Source: Niveispirillum lacus (GTDB lineage: Bacteria > Pseudomonadota > Alphaproteobacteria > Azospirillales > Azospirillaceae). Taken from it: DNA of 64,000 bases. The stretch is from the NCBI RefSeq assembly GCF_002251795.1, contig NZ_NOXU01000015.1:1-64000 (forward strand), in the 5' to 3' direction. The translations under genes and the position numbers were made by a program. The notes beneath the pieces are model-generated. The model did no database searches and was not told where the DNA came from. It saw only the letters and a list, made by a program, of their open reading frames with translations. Shown piece after piece: positions 45,119 to 54,323 of this stretch; within the stretch, counting starts at the first letter, position 1; every line of letters starts with the position of its first letter.

Positions 45119-45937
45119 ATGGTCTCTTCCGTTAGCGGAACGAGTTCGGTTTTGACACCCAGCAGCAGTACGCTGACTGGTGCCTCTGTCAATGCCACGA
45201 ACACCACGACCGCGACTGGTGCTGCTGCTGCTAGCGCCGCCATCTCCGGCACCACCAAGAAGCTGTCAGAGATCGAAAGGCAGTTGGCTGAATTTGCGGC
45301 CAGCACCGCCAAGGCCAACAAAAAGGCCGAAGCGCAGTCCAAAATTCAGGTGCAGACATTCGAGAAACAGGTGCGCAAGTCGCCCTACTCCACCAATGGT
45401 GCTGCGACCGATATCGGTACGCTGGTGAAGGACAGTACGCGGCTGAATGTTTACAGCAATATCAAGTCGGACGATAAAGGTGACGTGTTCAAGTTCCGGG
45501 TGCAGACCAGTGGGGAAGCCCAACTCGGTGTGCTGGGTGATCCCGGCCTGCGCTTGCAACTTGTGACCCGTTTTGGCGCTGTCGTCGCCGATAGCAAGGA
45601 AGGCCAGGGTTCCACCAGCGACAATTATGCCAAGCTGCAGAAGGGTGAATTGAAGCTTGGGGCCGGCGAATATTATGTCCGTGTCACCAATGATGGCAAT
45701 ACACCGACAAGGGACAGCAAGGGCAAGGCTGTAACCTCTAAAAACTATGCGCTGCAATTGTCCATGGGTGTCTACCGCAAGGATTACGATACGGTAGCAC
45801 AGCAACCGAAAGCCGGTGATGGTATGCCGCAGCAATCGGCAGCCGCTCTGGAGCTGCAGAATATGCTGACGGCCGCCCAGAACTTTGATACCGGCCTTTC
45901 CGGTACAGCAAAACTGAACAACGCGCTGTTCGGCTGA
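45119..45937 (+). CDS. Flagellum-linked protein with a PPC-like beta-sandwich domain
   Basis: This 272-aa protein has a Ser/Thr/Ala-rich N-terminus without signal peptide (residues 1-45), a helical segment (KKLSEIERQLAEFAAS) and a beta-rich domain at about 105-235. That domain resembles bacterial pre-peptidase C-terminal domains (GDVFKFRVQTSGEAQLGVLG, GEYYVRVTNDGN, NYALQLSMGV). The Ser/Thr-rich start and lack of a Sec signal recall proteins exported by the flagellar apparatus. It has an AGAAGGAG site. It is convergent with the SprA-like gene, ten bases away. No function is known. Confidence 0.65.
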   Translation: MVSSVSGTSSVLTPSSSTLTGASVNATNTTTATGAAAASAAISGTTKKLSEIERQLAEFAASTAKANKKAEAQSKIQVQTFEKQVRKSPYSTNGAATDIGTLVKDSTRLNVYSNIKSDDKGDVFKFRVQTSGEAQLGVLGDPGLRLQLVTRFGAVVADSKEGQGSTSDNYAKLQKGELKLGAGEYYVRVTNDGNTPTRDSKGKAVTSKNYALQLSMGVYRKDYDTVAQQPKAGDGMPQQSAAALELQNMLTAAQNFDTGLSGTAKLNNALFG

Positions 45938-45947
45938 CGTTTTGATT

Positions 45948-46547
45948 TCAGGCAGAGATGGCAAATGAAAAGGCGGGCTGCGTGACAGCGGCAGCGCGCC
46001 TGTAATTTTCGGCGGCCTGCCGGGCGGCCGATAGGCTGCTGCCGCTTGTCCCTTCTTCCTGTTCTCCGGTATCGGCATTTCTCGACTGGCGCAGTTCCGT
46101 CTGGGCCTGGGCCTTTGTGGCGTCGGCCTGGGCCGCAACGGCGCGGTCTTGTGGGGAAGGGTCCTGCGGTGCCAAGGCGGCCCGCTTGACCACCTCCATC
46201 TTGGTGATCGTGGCCTCCGGATTGCCGCGCACGGGCGAAACATCAATCGGGACTTCACCTGCGGTGGCATATTTCCGGCCATCGGGGCCGGTGGTATATT
46301 CAAGCTGAATACTGCCCGCATAAGGGCCACCGGCCGTCTTATGCGCCTGCTCGTGCGCCCGAACCTGCGCATCAATCTGCTTCAGTTCCCGAAGCTGTGC
46401 CTGCTGTTCGCTGCTCAGGTTCCTTTCCGTCGCCGGGGTGCCCGGCGGCGCAGATGCCCCTTCCCCTCCCCCTCCGGCACGTGCGGCCCTGCCACCGCCA
46501 CCCGGCGGTGTGAACAAAGCGGACGAAATGCCGGACAAGGCGACCAT
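45948..46547 (-). CDS. SprA-related putative metalloprotease (CJM1_0395-like)
   Basis: This 199-aa protein belongs to the SprA-related group: [20 protein letters not shown] with the zinc-type motif HEQAH (65-69), then [26 protein letters not shown] and [30 protein letters not shown]. The family is annotated as putative metalloproteases, but HEQAH lacks the classical catalytic Glu spacing partner beyond HExxH, and activity is unproven. It follows flgE on the same strand. It might process flagellar parts, which is inferred only from location. Confidence 0.78.
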   Translation of the reverse strand: MVALSGISSALFTPPGGGGRAARAGGGGEGASAPPGTPATERNLSSEQQAQLRELKQIDAQVRAHEQAHKTAGGPYAGSIQLEYTTGPDGRKYATAGEVPIDVSPVRGNPEATITKMEVVKRAALAPQDPSPQDRAVAAQADATKAQAQTELRQSRNADTGEQEEGTSGSSLSAARQAAENYRRAAAVTQPAFSFAISA

Positions 46548-46622
46548 GGTCTCGCATCAGGATGGAAGCTGATGCGACCATGATACCGCCCCATTCGATG
46601 ACACCAAACCCGAAAATGCGAA

Positions 46623-46652
46623 ATCCCGGCCCCACAGGAGGGAGGCCGGGAT
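46623..46652 (-). terminator. Terminator hairpin after flgE
   Basis: A perfect 9-bp stem (46623-46631 with 46644-46652) with a 12-nt loop lies about 50 bases after the flgE stop, followed on the minus strand by TTTCGCATTTTCGG. Confidence 0.7.
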
Positions 46653-46699
46653 CGACACGCCATGCAGCTAGGGGTAAGGGGCCGCTGCCACCCGTCAAT

Positions 46700-49600
46700 T
46701 TACCGCTTCAGGTTGATCGTCTCCGTCAACATTTCGTCGGTGGTCGTGATCACGCGGGTATTTGCCGTATAGGAACGCTGTGCCACGATCAGTTTGGTGA
46801 ACTCCTGCGCGATATCAACGTTCGATCCTTCGATGGAACTGGCGGCGATCACACCGGCGCCATTGACACCGGTAGAGGTGAATCGGGCACGACCACTATC
46901 CGCCGTTTCAGTGAAGGTACCGCCCGTTTCACGGGACAGGGCGTTGGCGTTGTTAAACAGCACCAGGGGAACCTGGGCGATCACCCGCTTGCGGCCATTA
47001 TCATAATTGGCGACCACATCACCATTTTCGCGGATTTCAACGTCACGGAACGTGCCCTGGGCGCTGCCGTCCTGAAGCAGGGAAGTGACGTTGATCGAAC
47101 TGCCTTCATACTGCGTCAGACCAGTGGCCTCACCGAACGTACCCAGATCCAGCGTGATACGCTGCGGCCCGTTGCCATAATCCACCGTAAAGGTGACCTG
47201 CGCCGGCTGACCGCTTTCGGTGACAGCGCTCACCGTGGCGTTGCCGGTGCCGATATTGGCCGAGGACAGGCTGGACAGGGTACCAGCTTTGGCCTCTTCG
47301 CCATTGGGCAGGCTACCGCCGAAATTCAGGGTGATGTGCGGCGGCGTCGTCCCGATGTTGGAGCTGGGCTCACCCAGGAAAGCGATACCATCCTGGTTAC
47401 TGGTCATGGTGATGACACCGCCAACCGAAGTGGCCTGCACCGGAATACCGCTTTCCTGATTGACCTTCAGGGCCAGGTTGGCGGCGATTTCGTCCAGCGA
47501 CACTTCGTTGCCGGTCGTGGTGTAGGTGATGGTCCGGTTGAAGTTCGGCGCGACCTCCTGTGTCCCATTCAGAGTGATACTGGCATCCTTGGCCGTCAGC
47601 AGGATACCTGTGGTTACACCATCATCCTTGACGGCGGACGCCGTGAACGGGGCTCCGAAATCATTGCCAATCCGGGTAATGATGTTATCCAGAACGCTCG
47701 CTGCCGTGGGGAAATCACCGATATTCTGTTCAGTGATCTGCACCGCATAGGTGGTGCCGTTCATGGTCACTGCATAGCGGTTGCCAACCACGGGAGCAGC
47801 GGTGGTGGACGAAAAATCGAAGAAGGAGGACGAGGGGTCGGTGGCGCGGTCATCCGTGCCGGTCACCCGGAACGGGGTGTCGACCGCACCAGCAGTCAGC
47901 ACCAGCTTGGTACCGCTGACCGTCGCCGTGACGTCGGCGCTGGTGATCGCCGGGAGGAACAGGTTGGTCAGGGCATCGGACTGCGTCGGCGGCTGCGTCG
48001 GTAGACCGTCCAGGTCGGCCTGGGTCAGCGGACCGTAATTATAGGCCGTACCGTTGATGGTAACGCTGTAGACATCACCGACCTTGGGAGCGGTGTTGGG
48101 ATAGGACACTTCGGTCACCTGTGCCGCCGTGGCCGATGGCTGGGTCGTGGTCGTGCCTTCCAGAGCAATCGGATCAACCTGTGTCGTGGTCGGACTGCGC
48201 AACGTCACCGAATAGGTAGCGCCGACATCACCTGGGACACCGGTGATCGAAATGCGCTGGGTCTGGCGCGAACCGGTAATATTTCCCTGAACCGCACTGA
48301 CAAAGGTGGTGTTGTCCGCCGGCGGGGCATTGCTGACATTGGCCTGCATGAAACGGTCACGGGCGCTGACGGTGAAGGCCGTATTGGTGGCATCGGCCGT
48401 CAGGATCAGCTTGCTGTTGGTCACAGTGGCCGTGACACCCAGCGACTGTGCGTTGATATCTGCCGCGAACGCGGTCAGTTCAGTGTTCATGTCGTTGCCG
48501 GCGACCGGCGAGTAGGTGATGATCGTGCCGTTGATCGTCACCGACATGTCGTTTTCGTCGCTGGTGATATCCCGATTAGGATAGGCCAGTTCTGTCACCT
48601 GGGACGCCGAGGAGGATGCCACCGTCGTCGTCGTGCCCGACTGTTCACCGACACTGAAGCTGTCCCCAACTGTCGTCCCGCGCAGGGTCAGGGTGTTGCC
48701 GGTAACCGATGCGATCACTTTCTCAGTGGAGGAGTTGGCGTTAATCTGCGCAGCAAGCGCCGTAACCACACCATTCAGATCTTTTAGCTGTCCGATATTG
48801 GCTGCCGTGACCTTCACCGTATAGGTCTGGGTGGTGTTATTGTCGACATTCAGCGTAAACGTGTCGCCGATATCAACGGAGCTGCCAGCAAATGTAATCA
48901 CCGACTGCTGCTGCTGACTGGCTGTGGCTGCTGTCGTCACCGGCGCGTTAGCGGTGTTGACGGTGGGCGTGGCGTTGGCGACGCTGGTCGTCAGCGTGAA
49001 ATCGTCGCCCGCCGTGGTCGAAGCAATACGCAGGCGGCCGTTGGACACGGTCGCCGTCACACCCACGGGCGGCACGGCACCGTTGATCTTGTCGGCCAGC
49101 GACTGGGCAACCCCGCTCAGGTTGGATAACTGCGAGGCATTGTTGGTGGACACGGTTTCAGCGAATTCGACGCCGTTGACATTGACACGGTACGTATCGC
49201 CAATCTTGAAGGCGCCATCGCCGTTGGGCGAGGTGAACTGCACTTCTTCGATCTGCTTGCGCGGGGCCACGCCCTGGGTCAGCGAGGTGGACTGGGCCGA
49301 CACCGGGAAACCATCCAGATTGCCGGACAGCGGCAGACTGCCCAGCGCGCCCGGCGTATCAATGGACAAGCGCCAGGCGCCGTCGGTCTGACCAGGGCGC
49401 CAGCCCAGCGTGATATCACGGCGGGTACCGGCAGCGTCATAGATCGGAATGGTGGTCGGCTGGATCGGCTGACCCGGCGTTGGGTTGGTCGGCAGGTTGG
49501 CGCGCAGCTCGATCGTCTTGGTAGAGACGGGGCTGTCGATATCAGCCGTGACCTGGATTGGCGTCGCCGAAGTGGAGAATGAGTTCGTCGCTTCACTGTA

Positions 49601-50011
49601 GATATAGCCGTTCAGGGCGAAGCCAGAGCGGTTGACGAGAATGCGTTCATCATTCAGTTCAAACGAACCGTCGCGGGTATAATAGCGCTCACCGGTCGGG
49701 ATCGAGACGCCATTCACTTCCGTGAGACGGCTGACATTAAAGAAGCCCTGTCCGCGGATCGCGAGGTTCGTTGTACGGTCCACCGTTTCGATATTGCCGG
49801 CCACGCTGTTGGCATAGCTGGGACGGGCGACCACGCCGCCGGGATTGTGAACCCGGGAATTGGATTGCAGCACCAGGTTGGTGAAGGCGGTATCGACGCG
49901 CTTGTAACCGGTGGTGCGGGCGTTGGCGATATTGTCCGAGATATGACCCAGTGCGGCGGCCTGGGCCTGAAGGCCGGAGATACCGGTGGTCAAGGATCCG
50001 AAGATGCTCAT
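46700..50011 (-). CDS. flgE: Flagellar hook protein FlgE, giant form with repeated modules
   Basis: This 1103-aa protein has the hook-protein ends: FGSLTTGISGLQAQAAALGH and DNIANARTTGYKRVDTAFTN at the N-terminus, GFFNVSR, and a C-terminal region with FTKLIVAQRSYTANTRVITT. Typical FlgE is about 400 aa. The extra length is a series of beta-rich modules at about residues 265-342, 378-455, 480-550, 640-718, 738-812 and 825-880. They share a GDxYxVxVNGxxYxY opening and a xxVTATVSNxxLxLTAxxxxxxFxV ending. A sigma-54-type promoter precedes it and a terminator follows. The same module type occurs in FlgL and flagellin. Confidence 0.93.
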   Translation of the reverse strand: MSIFGSLTTGISGLQAQAAALGHISDNIANARTTGYKRVDTAFTNLVLQSNSRVHNPGGVVARPSYANSVAGNIETVDRTTNLAIRGQGFFNVSRLTEVNGVSIPTGERYYTRDGSFELNDERILVNRSGFALNGYIYSEATNSFSTSATPIQVTADIDSPVSTKTIELRANLPTNPTPGQPIQPTTIPIYDAAGTRRDITLGWRPGQTDGAWRLSIDTPGALGSLPLSGNLDGFPVSAQSTSLTQGVAPRKQIEEVQFTSPNGDGAFKIGDTYRVNVNGVEFAETVSTNNASQLSNLSGVAQSLADKINGAVPPVGVTATVSNGRLRIASTTAGDDFTLTTSVANATPTVNTANAPVTTAATASQQQQSVITFAGSSVDIGDTFTLNVDNNTTQTYTVKVTAANIGQLKDLNGVVTALAAQINANSSTEKVIASVTGNTLTLRGTTVGDSFSVGEQSGTTTTVASSSASQVTELAYPNRDITSDENDMSVTINGTIITYSPVAGNDMNTELTAFAADINAQSLGVTATVTNSKLILTADATNTAFTVSARDRFMQANVSNAPPADNTTFVSAVQGNITGSRQTQRISITGVPGDVGATYSVTLRSPTTTQVDPIALEGTTTTQPSATAAQVTEVSYPNTAPKVGDVYSVTINGTAYNYGPLTQADLDGLPTQPPTQSDALTNLFLPAITSADVTATVSGTKLVLTAGAVDTPFRVTGTDDRATDPSSSFFDFSSTTAAPVVGNRYAVTMNGTTYAVQITEQNIGDFPTAASVLDNIITRIGNDFGAPFTASAVKDDGVTTGILLTAKDASITLNGTQEVAPNFNRTITYTTTGNEVSLDEIAANLALKVNQESGIPVQATSVGGVITMTSNQDGIAFLGEPSSNIGTTPPHITLNFGGSLPNGEEAKAGTLSSLSSANIGTGNATVSAVTESGQPAQVTFTVDYGNGPQRITLDLGTFGEATGLTQYEGSSINVTSLLQDGSAQGTFRDVEIRENGDVVANYDNGRKRVIAQVPLVLFNNANALSRETGGTFTETADSGRARFTSTGVNGAGVIAASSIEGSNVDIAQEFTKLIVAQRSYTANTRVITTTDEMLTETINLKR

Positions 50012-50054
50012 GGAAGGGCTCCCGTTGGGATGATGGCGTGTCGCAGCCTATTGA

Positions 50055-50069
50055 GCAAGTTCGATGCCA
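50055..50069 (-). promoter_or_regulatory. Sigma-54 (RpoN)-type promoter of flgE
   Basis: On the minus strand TGGCATCGAACTTGC gives the -24 GG and -12 GC elements with correct spacing (TGGCA-N6-TTGC). It lies 44 bases before the flgE start codon, typical for class II flagellar genes. Confidence 0.7.
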
Positions 50070-50216
50070 ACTGAGGGAATATCCATCAAATATTTGTTTT
50101 CATTGTACTTTTTAAATAAGAGCCCCCCGGCATTCCCTGCCCTCTGGGCCTTGGTCACAGCGCACTGGGCGGAATTTGCCGGGGCCTGCGGTGCCTTTTT
50201 GCCGGGACAAACAGGA

Positions 50217-50253
50217 AAGGGGCCGAACCACCTGGCACGTGGTTCGGCCCCTT
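50217..50253 (-). terminator. Strong terminator after the flgK-flgL operon
   Basis: A perfect 15-bp stem (50217-50231 with 50239-50253) with a 7-nt loop, followed on the minus strand by TCCTGTTTG, lies 30 bases after the last gene of the operon (stop at 50284). Confidence 0.85.
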
Positions 50254-50283
50254 GCGCGAACGCGGGCGAATTGATGTTAACAG

Positions 50284-50568
50284 TCAGTTGGGGCGTGGCG
50301 GCACGGCGAACACCCCCGTGCGCACATCATTGGCCATCCCTTCCAGGAACTCCGCCGTGGTGCCCACCCCATGCTTGGCCAGCAGACCATAAATGGCTGC
50401 CGTCACAGACATGGTGCCAATCATGTCATAGGGAACACCCTCGCGCGCTGCATTCACCCAGAAGGCGTTGAACTGGTCAAAGAGCCGCGTGCGGATGGCT
50501 TCATCCGTGCTGGGCGCACTGGACGGGGCGGGGGTCGCGTCAAAACCGTGGGGGGAAAAGGCGTTCAT
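50284..50568 (-). CDS. Hypothetical protein at the end of the flgK-flgL operon
   Basis: This 94-aa protein has an Ala/Ser/Pro N-terminus and a helical middle (DEAIRTRLFDQFNAFWVNAA, YDMIGTMSVTAAIYGLLAKHG). It has no signal peptide or Cys. The ATG at 50568 has AAAGGAG upstream and is 31 bases after the flgL stop, so it is in the same operon. It might be a chaperone or regulator of hook-associated proteins; no family is recognised. Confidence 0.7.
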   Translation of the reverse strand: MNAFSPHGFDATPAPSSAPSTDEAIRTRLFDQFNAFWVNAAREGVPYDMIGTMSVTAAIYGLLAKHGVGTTAEFLEGMANDVRTGVFAVPPRPN

Positions 50569-50599
50569 GTCGGTTCTCCTTTGATGGGCTGGTTGTGCT

Positions 50600-52666
50600 T
50601 CAGGCAAGAAAGTTGATCAGAGAAAGGGACTGCAACCTGCCAGTGATGGTGTAGCTGGCCTGTTGGGTTGACAGGGCGGCCTGCAGGCGCACGGCGACCT
50701 CGTTCTGGTCGATACCTTCGATACCGGCCAGTTCGTTCTGCGCCTTGGCAACACCGTCCTGGTGGCGGCTTTGGGCGTTATCCATGGTGGCGGCGGCATT
50801 GACGACGCGGGCATGGACCCCGCGCAGCTGGTTCTGCGCATCGGTCAGCAGATTGCGCCCTTCCTCCATCAGCTTGGAATAATCGCCAGGGCGCGAGATC
50901 GCGGCGGTCAGCCGGCGCAGGCCACTGACCAGCTTCTGGATCGCCGGATCATTGCTGCTGACCCCATAGCGCACGGTGAGGTTGTCATCGACCTGCAACT
51001 GCGCGGTGTCGTAGGCTGCGGAAACCTGCCGGCTCGTCTGATACTGGGTATCGTAGAACGGCAGGCCCGGCGGATCGACAATGCCTTCAAACGTATCCTG
51101 TTCGGCCAGCGGCGGGATTTCCCGGGTGATCAGCTTTGTCCGATTGCCGGAATTGTTGATATCCGCCGTGGTCTGGAACTGGCTGTTATTGTTCTTGGCC
51201 GTCAAGATAATGTTGGTTTCATCGGCAGGATCGATGCTGGCCGTCACGGTTGACGTGCTGTCCGCGTTGATCTGGCCCGTCAGCTTCTGCGCCACCCAGC
51301 CTGACATCGACAATTGGGCATTTGCCGGCTGTGTGGCGTTATACTCTTTAAGCTCGTCAAAATCCTTCGGCCCGACCACATAGCTATACTTAGTCGGCGG
51401 TGTAATGATGATTTGCGGCGGCGCATTTTCATTCTGAACGATGGTGCGGGCGCCAACCGACATATTGAACACATCGCCGATATCAGCCTGGGCGCTGTGC
51501 AGTTTGACATTGTCGATCTGAGGCTGGCTGTCGCTCGCTTCCTGCACGGTGAAAGGCGCATTATCGGCATCAATGGCGGCAACGGCCGGCAGCACCGTAT
51601 TGGCATGTGTGCCACTCTCGTAGACACTGCTGGTCAGCGTGAACCGTTCCTTCACGTCATTGCCGATGGCCGTCACCATGCCATTGGACACCGAAAGGGT
51701 GACATTGAACGGCGGATCACTGAACGCCCTCATCTGATCGACAAGGCCGGTGCCGCTGCTGTTGGTCAGCGCCTCTTCCAACGAGCCTTCGTTGCCTGTG
51801 GTCGTGTAGGTAAAGCGCTTGCCGTTTAACACCATTTCATAGGTGTCGCCGACATTGCCGCGTTCCCCGATCAACGTCGACCGGGTGATCTGTTTGGCCG
51901 CGACGATATCGTCCACGGGTTTGGTGTTGTAACGGGAACCCGCGAACAGGTAGCGGTCGCCAACCCGCTCATTCAGCAGGGATTCCAGTTCCACCGTCAT
52001 GCCGCGCACCACCTCACGAGTGGAGGCAAGCTCAGGCCAGGTGACATCAAAACTGGAGATGCCGGAACCTTCCAGGCTTTCGACATTCAGTTTGATGACT
52101 GCGCCATCGCCCGGTCCACCGCTGATGATGAAACGGTCGGAATCCACCTGCGGCGGTATCTGTTTCAGGTTGATCGTATTGGTGGCCCGGCCACCCAAAC
52201 CATCGGTGACGGTGACATCGAAGCTGCCGACAGGCCCATTGCGGCTGGGGGTCGAGGTAACGGTGTAGGTGGCTTCGGCCTTGAAGCTGCTATTGGTGAG
52301 ATCGACAGCCACTTTCATGGCGCCGCTGGACTGATTGACAACCGTGCTGACGCGGGGCGCACCAGGGCCCTGCGGCAGGCGGGTCGTGCTGGCCAGTTCG
52401 GTGGCCATGTCGGCCATCCGTTCCATCAGCTTGTCGTACGATTTCACTCGCGTCATCGTCTGGTCGATGGTCTGCGAGTAGCTCTGCCGCCGCACCAGCT
52501 CCGACTTGAGGTCCAGCAGTCGCTGCGACTGCGTGCCGTAAAAGGAGACGTCCGTGGATTTCTTGCCGGTATTGAGCTGCGCCGACAGGTCGTCGATGGT
52601 GCTCTGGCCACCGGTAAGTGTACGGATGGTGTTGATGTAGCTGCCATAGGCACTAATGCGGGTCAT
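50600..52666 (-). CDS. flgL: Flagellar hook-associated protein FlgL (HAP3), large form
   Basis: This 688-aa protein has an N-terminal flagellin-like helix region (YINTIRTLTGGQSTIDDLSAQ, LDLKSELVRRQSYSQTIDQT, residues 10-95) and a C-terminal coiled helix (NELAGIEGIDQNEVAVRLQA, ending ITGRLQSLSLINFLA). FlgL is usually about 300-500 aa. The middle has a VGDTYEMVLNGKRFTYTTTG module (residues 272-291, ending near 348) and a DIGDVFNMSV module (about 395 onward), both like those in FlgE. It starts in an ATGA overlap with flgK. It joins the hook and filament. Confidence 0.9.
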   Translation of the reverse strand: MTRISAYGSYINTIRTLTGGQSTIDDLSAQLNTGKKSTDVSFYGTQSQRLLDLKSELVRRQSYSQTIDQTMTRVKSYDKLMERMADMATELASTTRLPQGPGAPRVSTVVNQSSGAMKVAVDLTNSSFKAEATYTVTSTPSRNGPVGSFDVTVTDGLGGRATNTINLKQIPPQVDSDRFIISGGPGDGAVIKLNVESLEGSGISSFDVTWPELASTREVVRGMTVELESLLNERVGDRYLFAGSRYNTKPVDDIVAAKQITRSTLIGERGNVGDTYEMVLNGKRFTYTTTGNEGSLEEALTNSSGTGLVDQMRAFSDPPFNVTLSVSNGMVTAIGNDVKERFTLTSSVYESGTHANTVLPAVAAIDADNAPFTVQEASDSQPQIDNVKLHSAQADIGDVFNMSVGARTIVQNENAPPQIIITPPTKYSYVVGPKDFDELKEYNATQPANAQLSMSGWVAQKLTGQINADSTSTVTASIDPADETNIILTAKNNNSQFQTTADINNSGNRTKLITREIPPLAEQDTFEGIVDPPGLPFYDTQYQTSRQVSAAYDTAQLQVDDNLTVRYGVSSNDPAIQKLVSGLRRLTAAISRPGDYSKLMEEGRNLLTDAQNQLRGVHARVVNAAATMDNAQSRHQDGVAKAQNELAGIEGIDQNEVAVRLQAALSTQQASYTITGRLQSLSLINFLA

Positions 52667-54069
52667 CTGACGATCCCCTCAATGGCATCCAACATGTTGT
52701 TGACCGTCTGCATCACGCGGGCGGCGGCGGAGTAGTTGCGCTGAAGCACCTGCAACATGGCGATTTCTTCATCCATGTTGACGCCGACATTGTTCTTGTA
52801 GCGGGTGTCCAGTTCGTCCTTGAAATCGGTGGCAATCGTCGCCTGTTCACTGGCCACCTTTGAATTGGTGCTCCATTGGCCAATGATCGTGCTGACCATG
52901 GAGGCATAGGAAACCCCGGACGCCCGCAGGCCATCGGCGTTCAGCGAGCGACCCGTGGCTTCCATGGCAGCAGAGACGCCTTGAGCAGCACTGGTCTTCA
53001 CCACCAGATCGCCCGACAGAAGACCGGGGTTCAGTTCGATATTGCCGGCACCGGTGCCGATGAAGAAGCGGTTGGGCAACTCGCCCTCTGCTACCGGACT
53101 GGCGCTGTTATAAGCGTCGGCGAAACTGGTTGGCTCACCCGGCTTGGTGGTACCGAGGAATGCCTCGGCAACCGCTTGTACCTGGGAACGCAGCTTGCGC
53201 AGGATCTCAGCGCCAGGCAATGCCGCTGCCGTCTGCGGCGGGTCCAAGGTGGACCCGTCGGCGCGCAGTTCGAGCAGCGCACCCAACTTGCCGTCACGCA
53301 CCATGCTGGTCAGGTCGCGGTCAGAAGCGGATGAACGCAACTGGCCCTTATCATAGCTGAACGTGACAGGGGCGGCGTCCAGCAGCGACATGCCCGAAGT
53401 GGTGAAGATCGACAGTTTGCCGTCTGCCCGCTCGATCGTGCGCACACTCATCATGCTGGCGACCTTACGGACCAACTCATCGCGGCGATCTTCCAAATTC
53501 ATGGTCGGATCACCGGCAGCCCGCGTCGACATGATGTCGGCATTCAAGTTGTCAATATCGGCGAGAGACCGGTTCAGTTCCTGCACTGCGTTGCTAATGT
53601 CAGCATCAAGCTGCTTCTCGATAGCGCCAATGCCATCATTCAAGCGGCGCAGTTCGCGGGACAGATCCTCGCCATAGACCACAACCTGACCCTTGGCCAC
53701 GGTGCTTTCCGGCGTTGCTGCCAGTTCCTTCCAGGCCGTCTGGAACTTGTCCACCGCATCGCTGAGCGGCGGCGTACCGCCGGTCGTCCCCAGCAGGTCA
53801 GTCGCCCGCTGCATATAGGAGGACAAGGTGGTGGCGCTCGACTCTTCCGAAATGGTCTGTTCAAGCTGTACGCGAAGGGCAACATCCACCTGGCGCTTGT
53901 ACTGCGCGATGGTAGAGTTACCCTGATTGTCGACGGTCTGTTCCAGCGAGTGCCGGGAACGGTTGGGATCTTCCGCACGGGCCACATTCTCAGCAACCAA
54001 CCCCAACTGCCCCTGGATCAGGCGCAGACCGTTGCTGGAGTGATTGAGAACGCCGAAGAGGCTGGTCAT
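52663..54069 (-). CDS. flgK: Flagellar hook-associated protein FlgK (HAP1)
   Basis: This 468-aa protein has the FlgK N-terminus (LFGVLNHSSNGLRLIQGQLGLVAENVAR), a central helical part (SLADIDNLNADIMSTRAAGDPTMNLEDRRDELV) and the C-terminal motif NVGVNMDEEIAMLQVLQRNYSAAARVMQTVNNM. Length is typical. It is the first gene of the flgK-flgL-hypothetical operon. A sigma-54-type promoter lies 67 bp upstream. The N-terminal motif has AENVARAED instead of the more usual NIANA-type pattern. Confidence 0.92.
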   Translation of the reverse strand: MTSLFGVLNHSSNGLRLIQGQLGLVAENVARAEDPNRSRHSLEQTVDNQGNSTIAQYKRQVDVALRVQLEQTISEESSATTLSSYMQRATDLLGTTGGTPPLSDAVDKFQTAWKELAATPESTVAKGQVVVYGEDLSRELRRLNDGIGAIEKQLDADISNAVQELNRSLADIDNLNADIMSTRAAGDPTMNLEDRRDELVRKVASMMSVRTIERADGKLSIFTTSGMSLLDAAPVTFSYDKGQLRSSASDRDLTSMVRDGKLGALLELRADGSTLDPPQTAAALPGAEILRKLRSQVQAVAEAFLGTTKPGEPTSFADAYNSASPVAEGELPNRFFIGTGAGNIELNPGLLSGDLVVKTSAAQGVSAAMEATGRSLNADGLRASGVSYASMVSTIIGQWSTNSKVASEQATIATDFKDELDTRYKNNVGVNMDEEIAMLQVLQRNYSAAARVMQTVNNMLDAIEGIVR

Positions 54070-54135
54070 CGGACGGGTCCCTTGTTCTGACGAAAACGTC
54101 AGGACCGATCCCCATGACCGGCCCGCACCATCAAA

Positions 54136-54151
54136 TGCAACAGGCGGGCCA
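54136..54151 (-). promoter_or_regulatory. Sigma-54-type promoter of the flgK operon
   Basis: On the minus strand TGGCCCGCCTGTTGCA matches TGGCACG-N4-TTGCA with one difference, 67 bases before the flgK start codon. Confidence 0.7.
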
Positions 54152-54276
54152 ACTCACGATGTCATTGATTTTTATGGATTTACAGGTGTCTTCAGGGGGG
54201 CAGGATCGACCCTGGGCAGAATCTGCCCCCTGGAAAATGCTGGAAACGGCAAGGATGGCCGGGTCTGAAAAAGCGA

Positions 54277-54300
54277 ACCCCCGCCGGAAGAGGCGGGGGT
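54277..54300 (-). terminator. Rho-independent terminator after the DUF2934 gene
   Basis: A perfect 9-bp stem (54277-54285 with 54292-54300) with a 6-nt loop is followed on the minus strand by TCGCTTTTTC, 23 bases after the stop codon at 54324. Confidence 0.85.
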
Positions 54301-54323
54301 ATAGGAGGCTGCGACCATACGGA

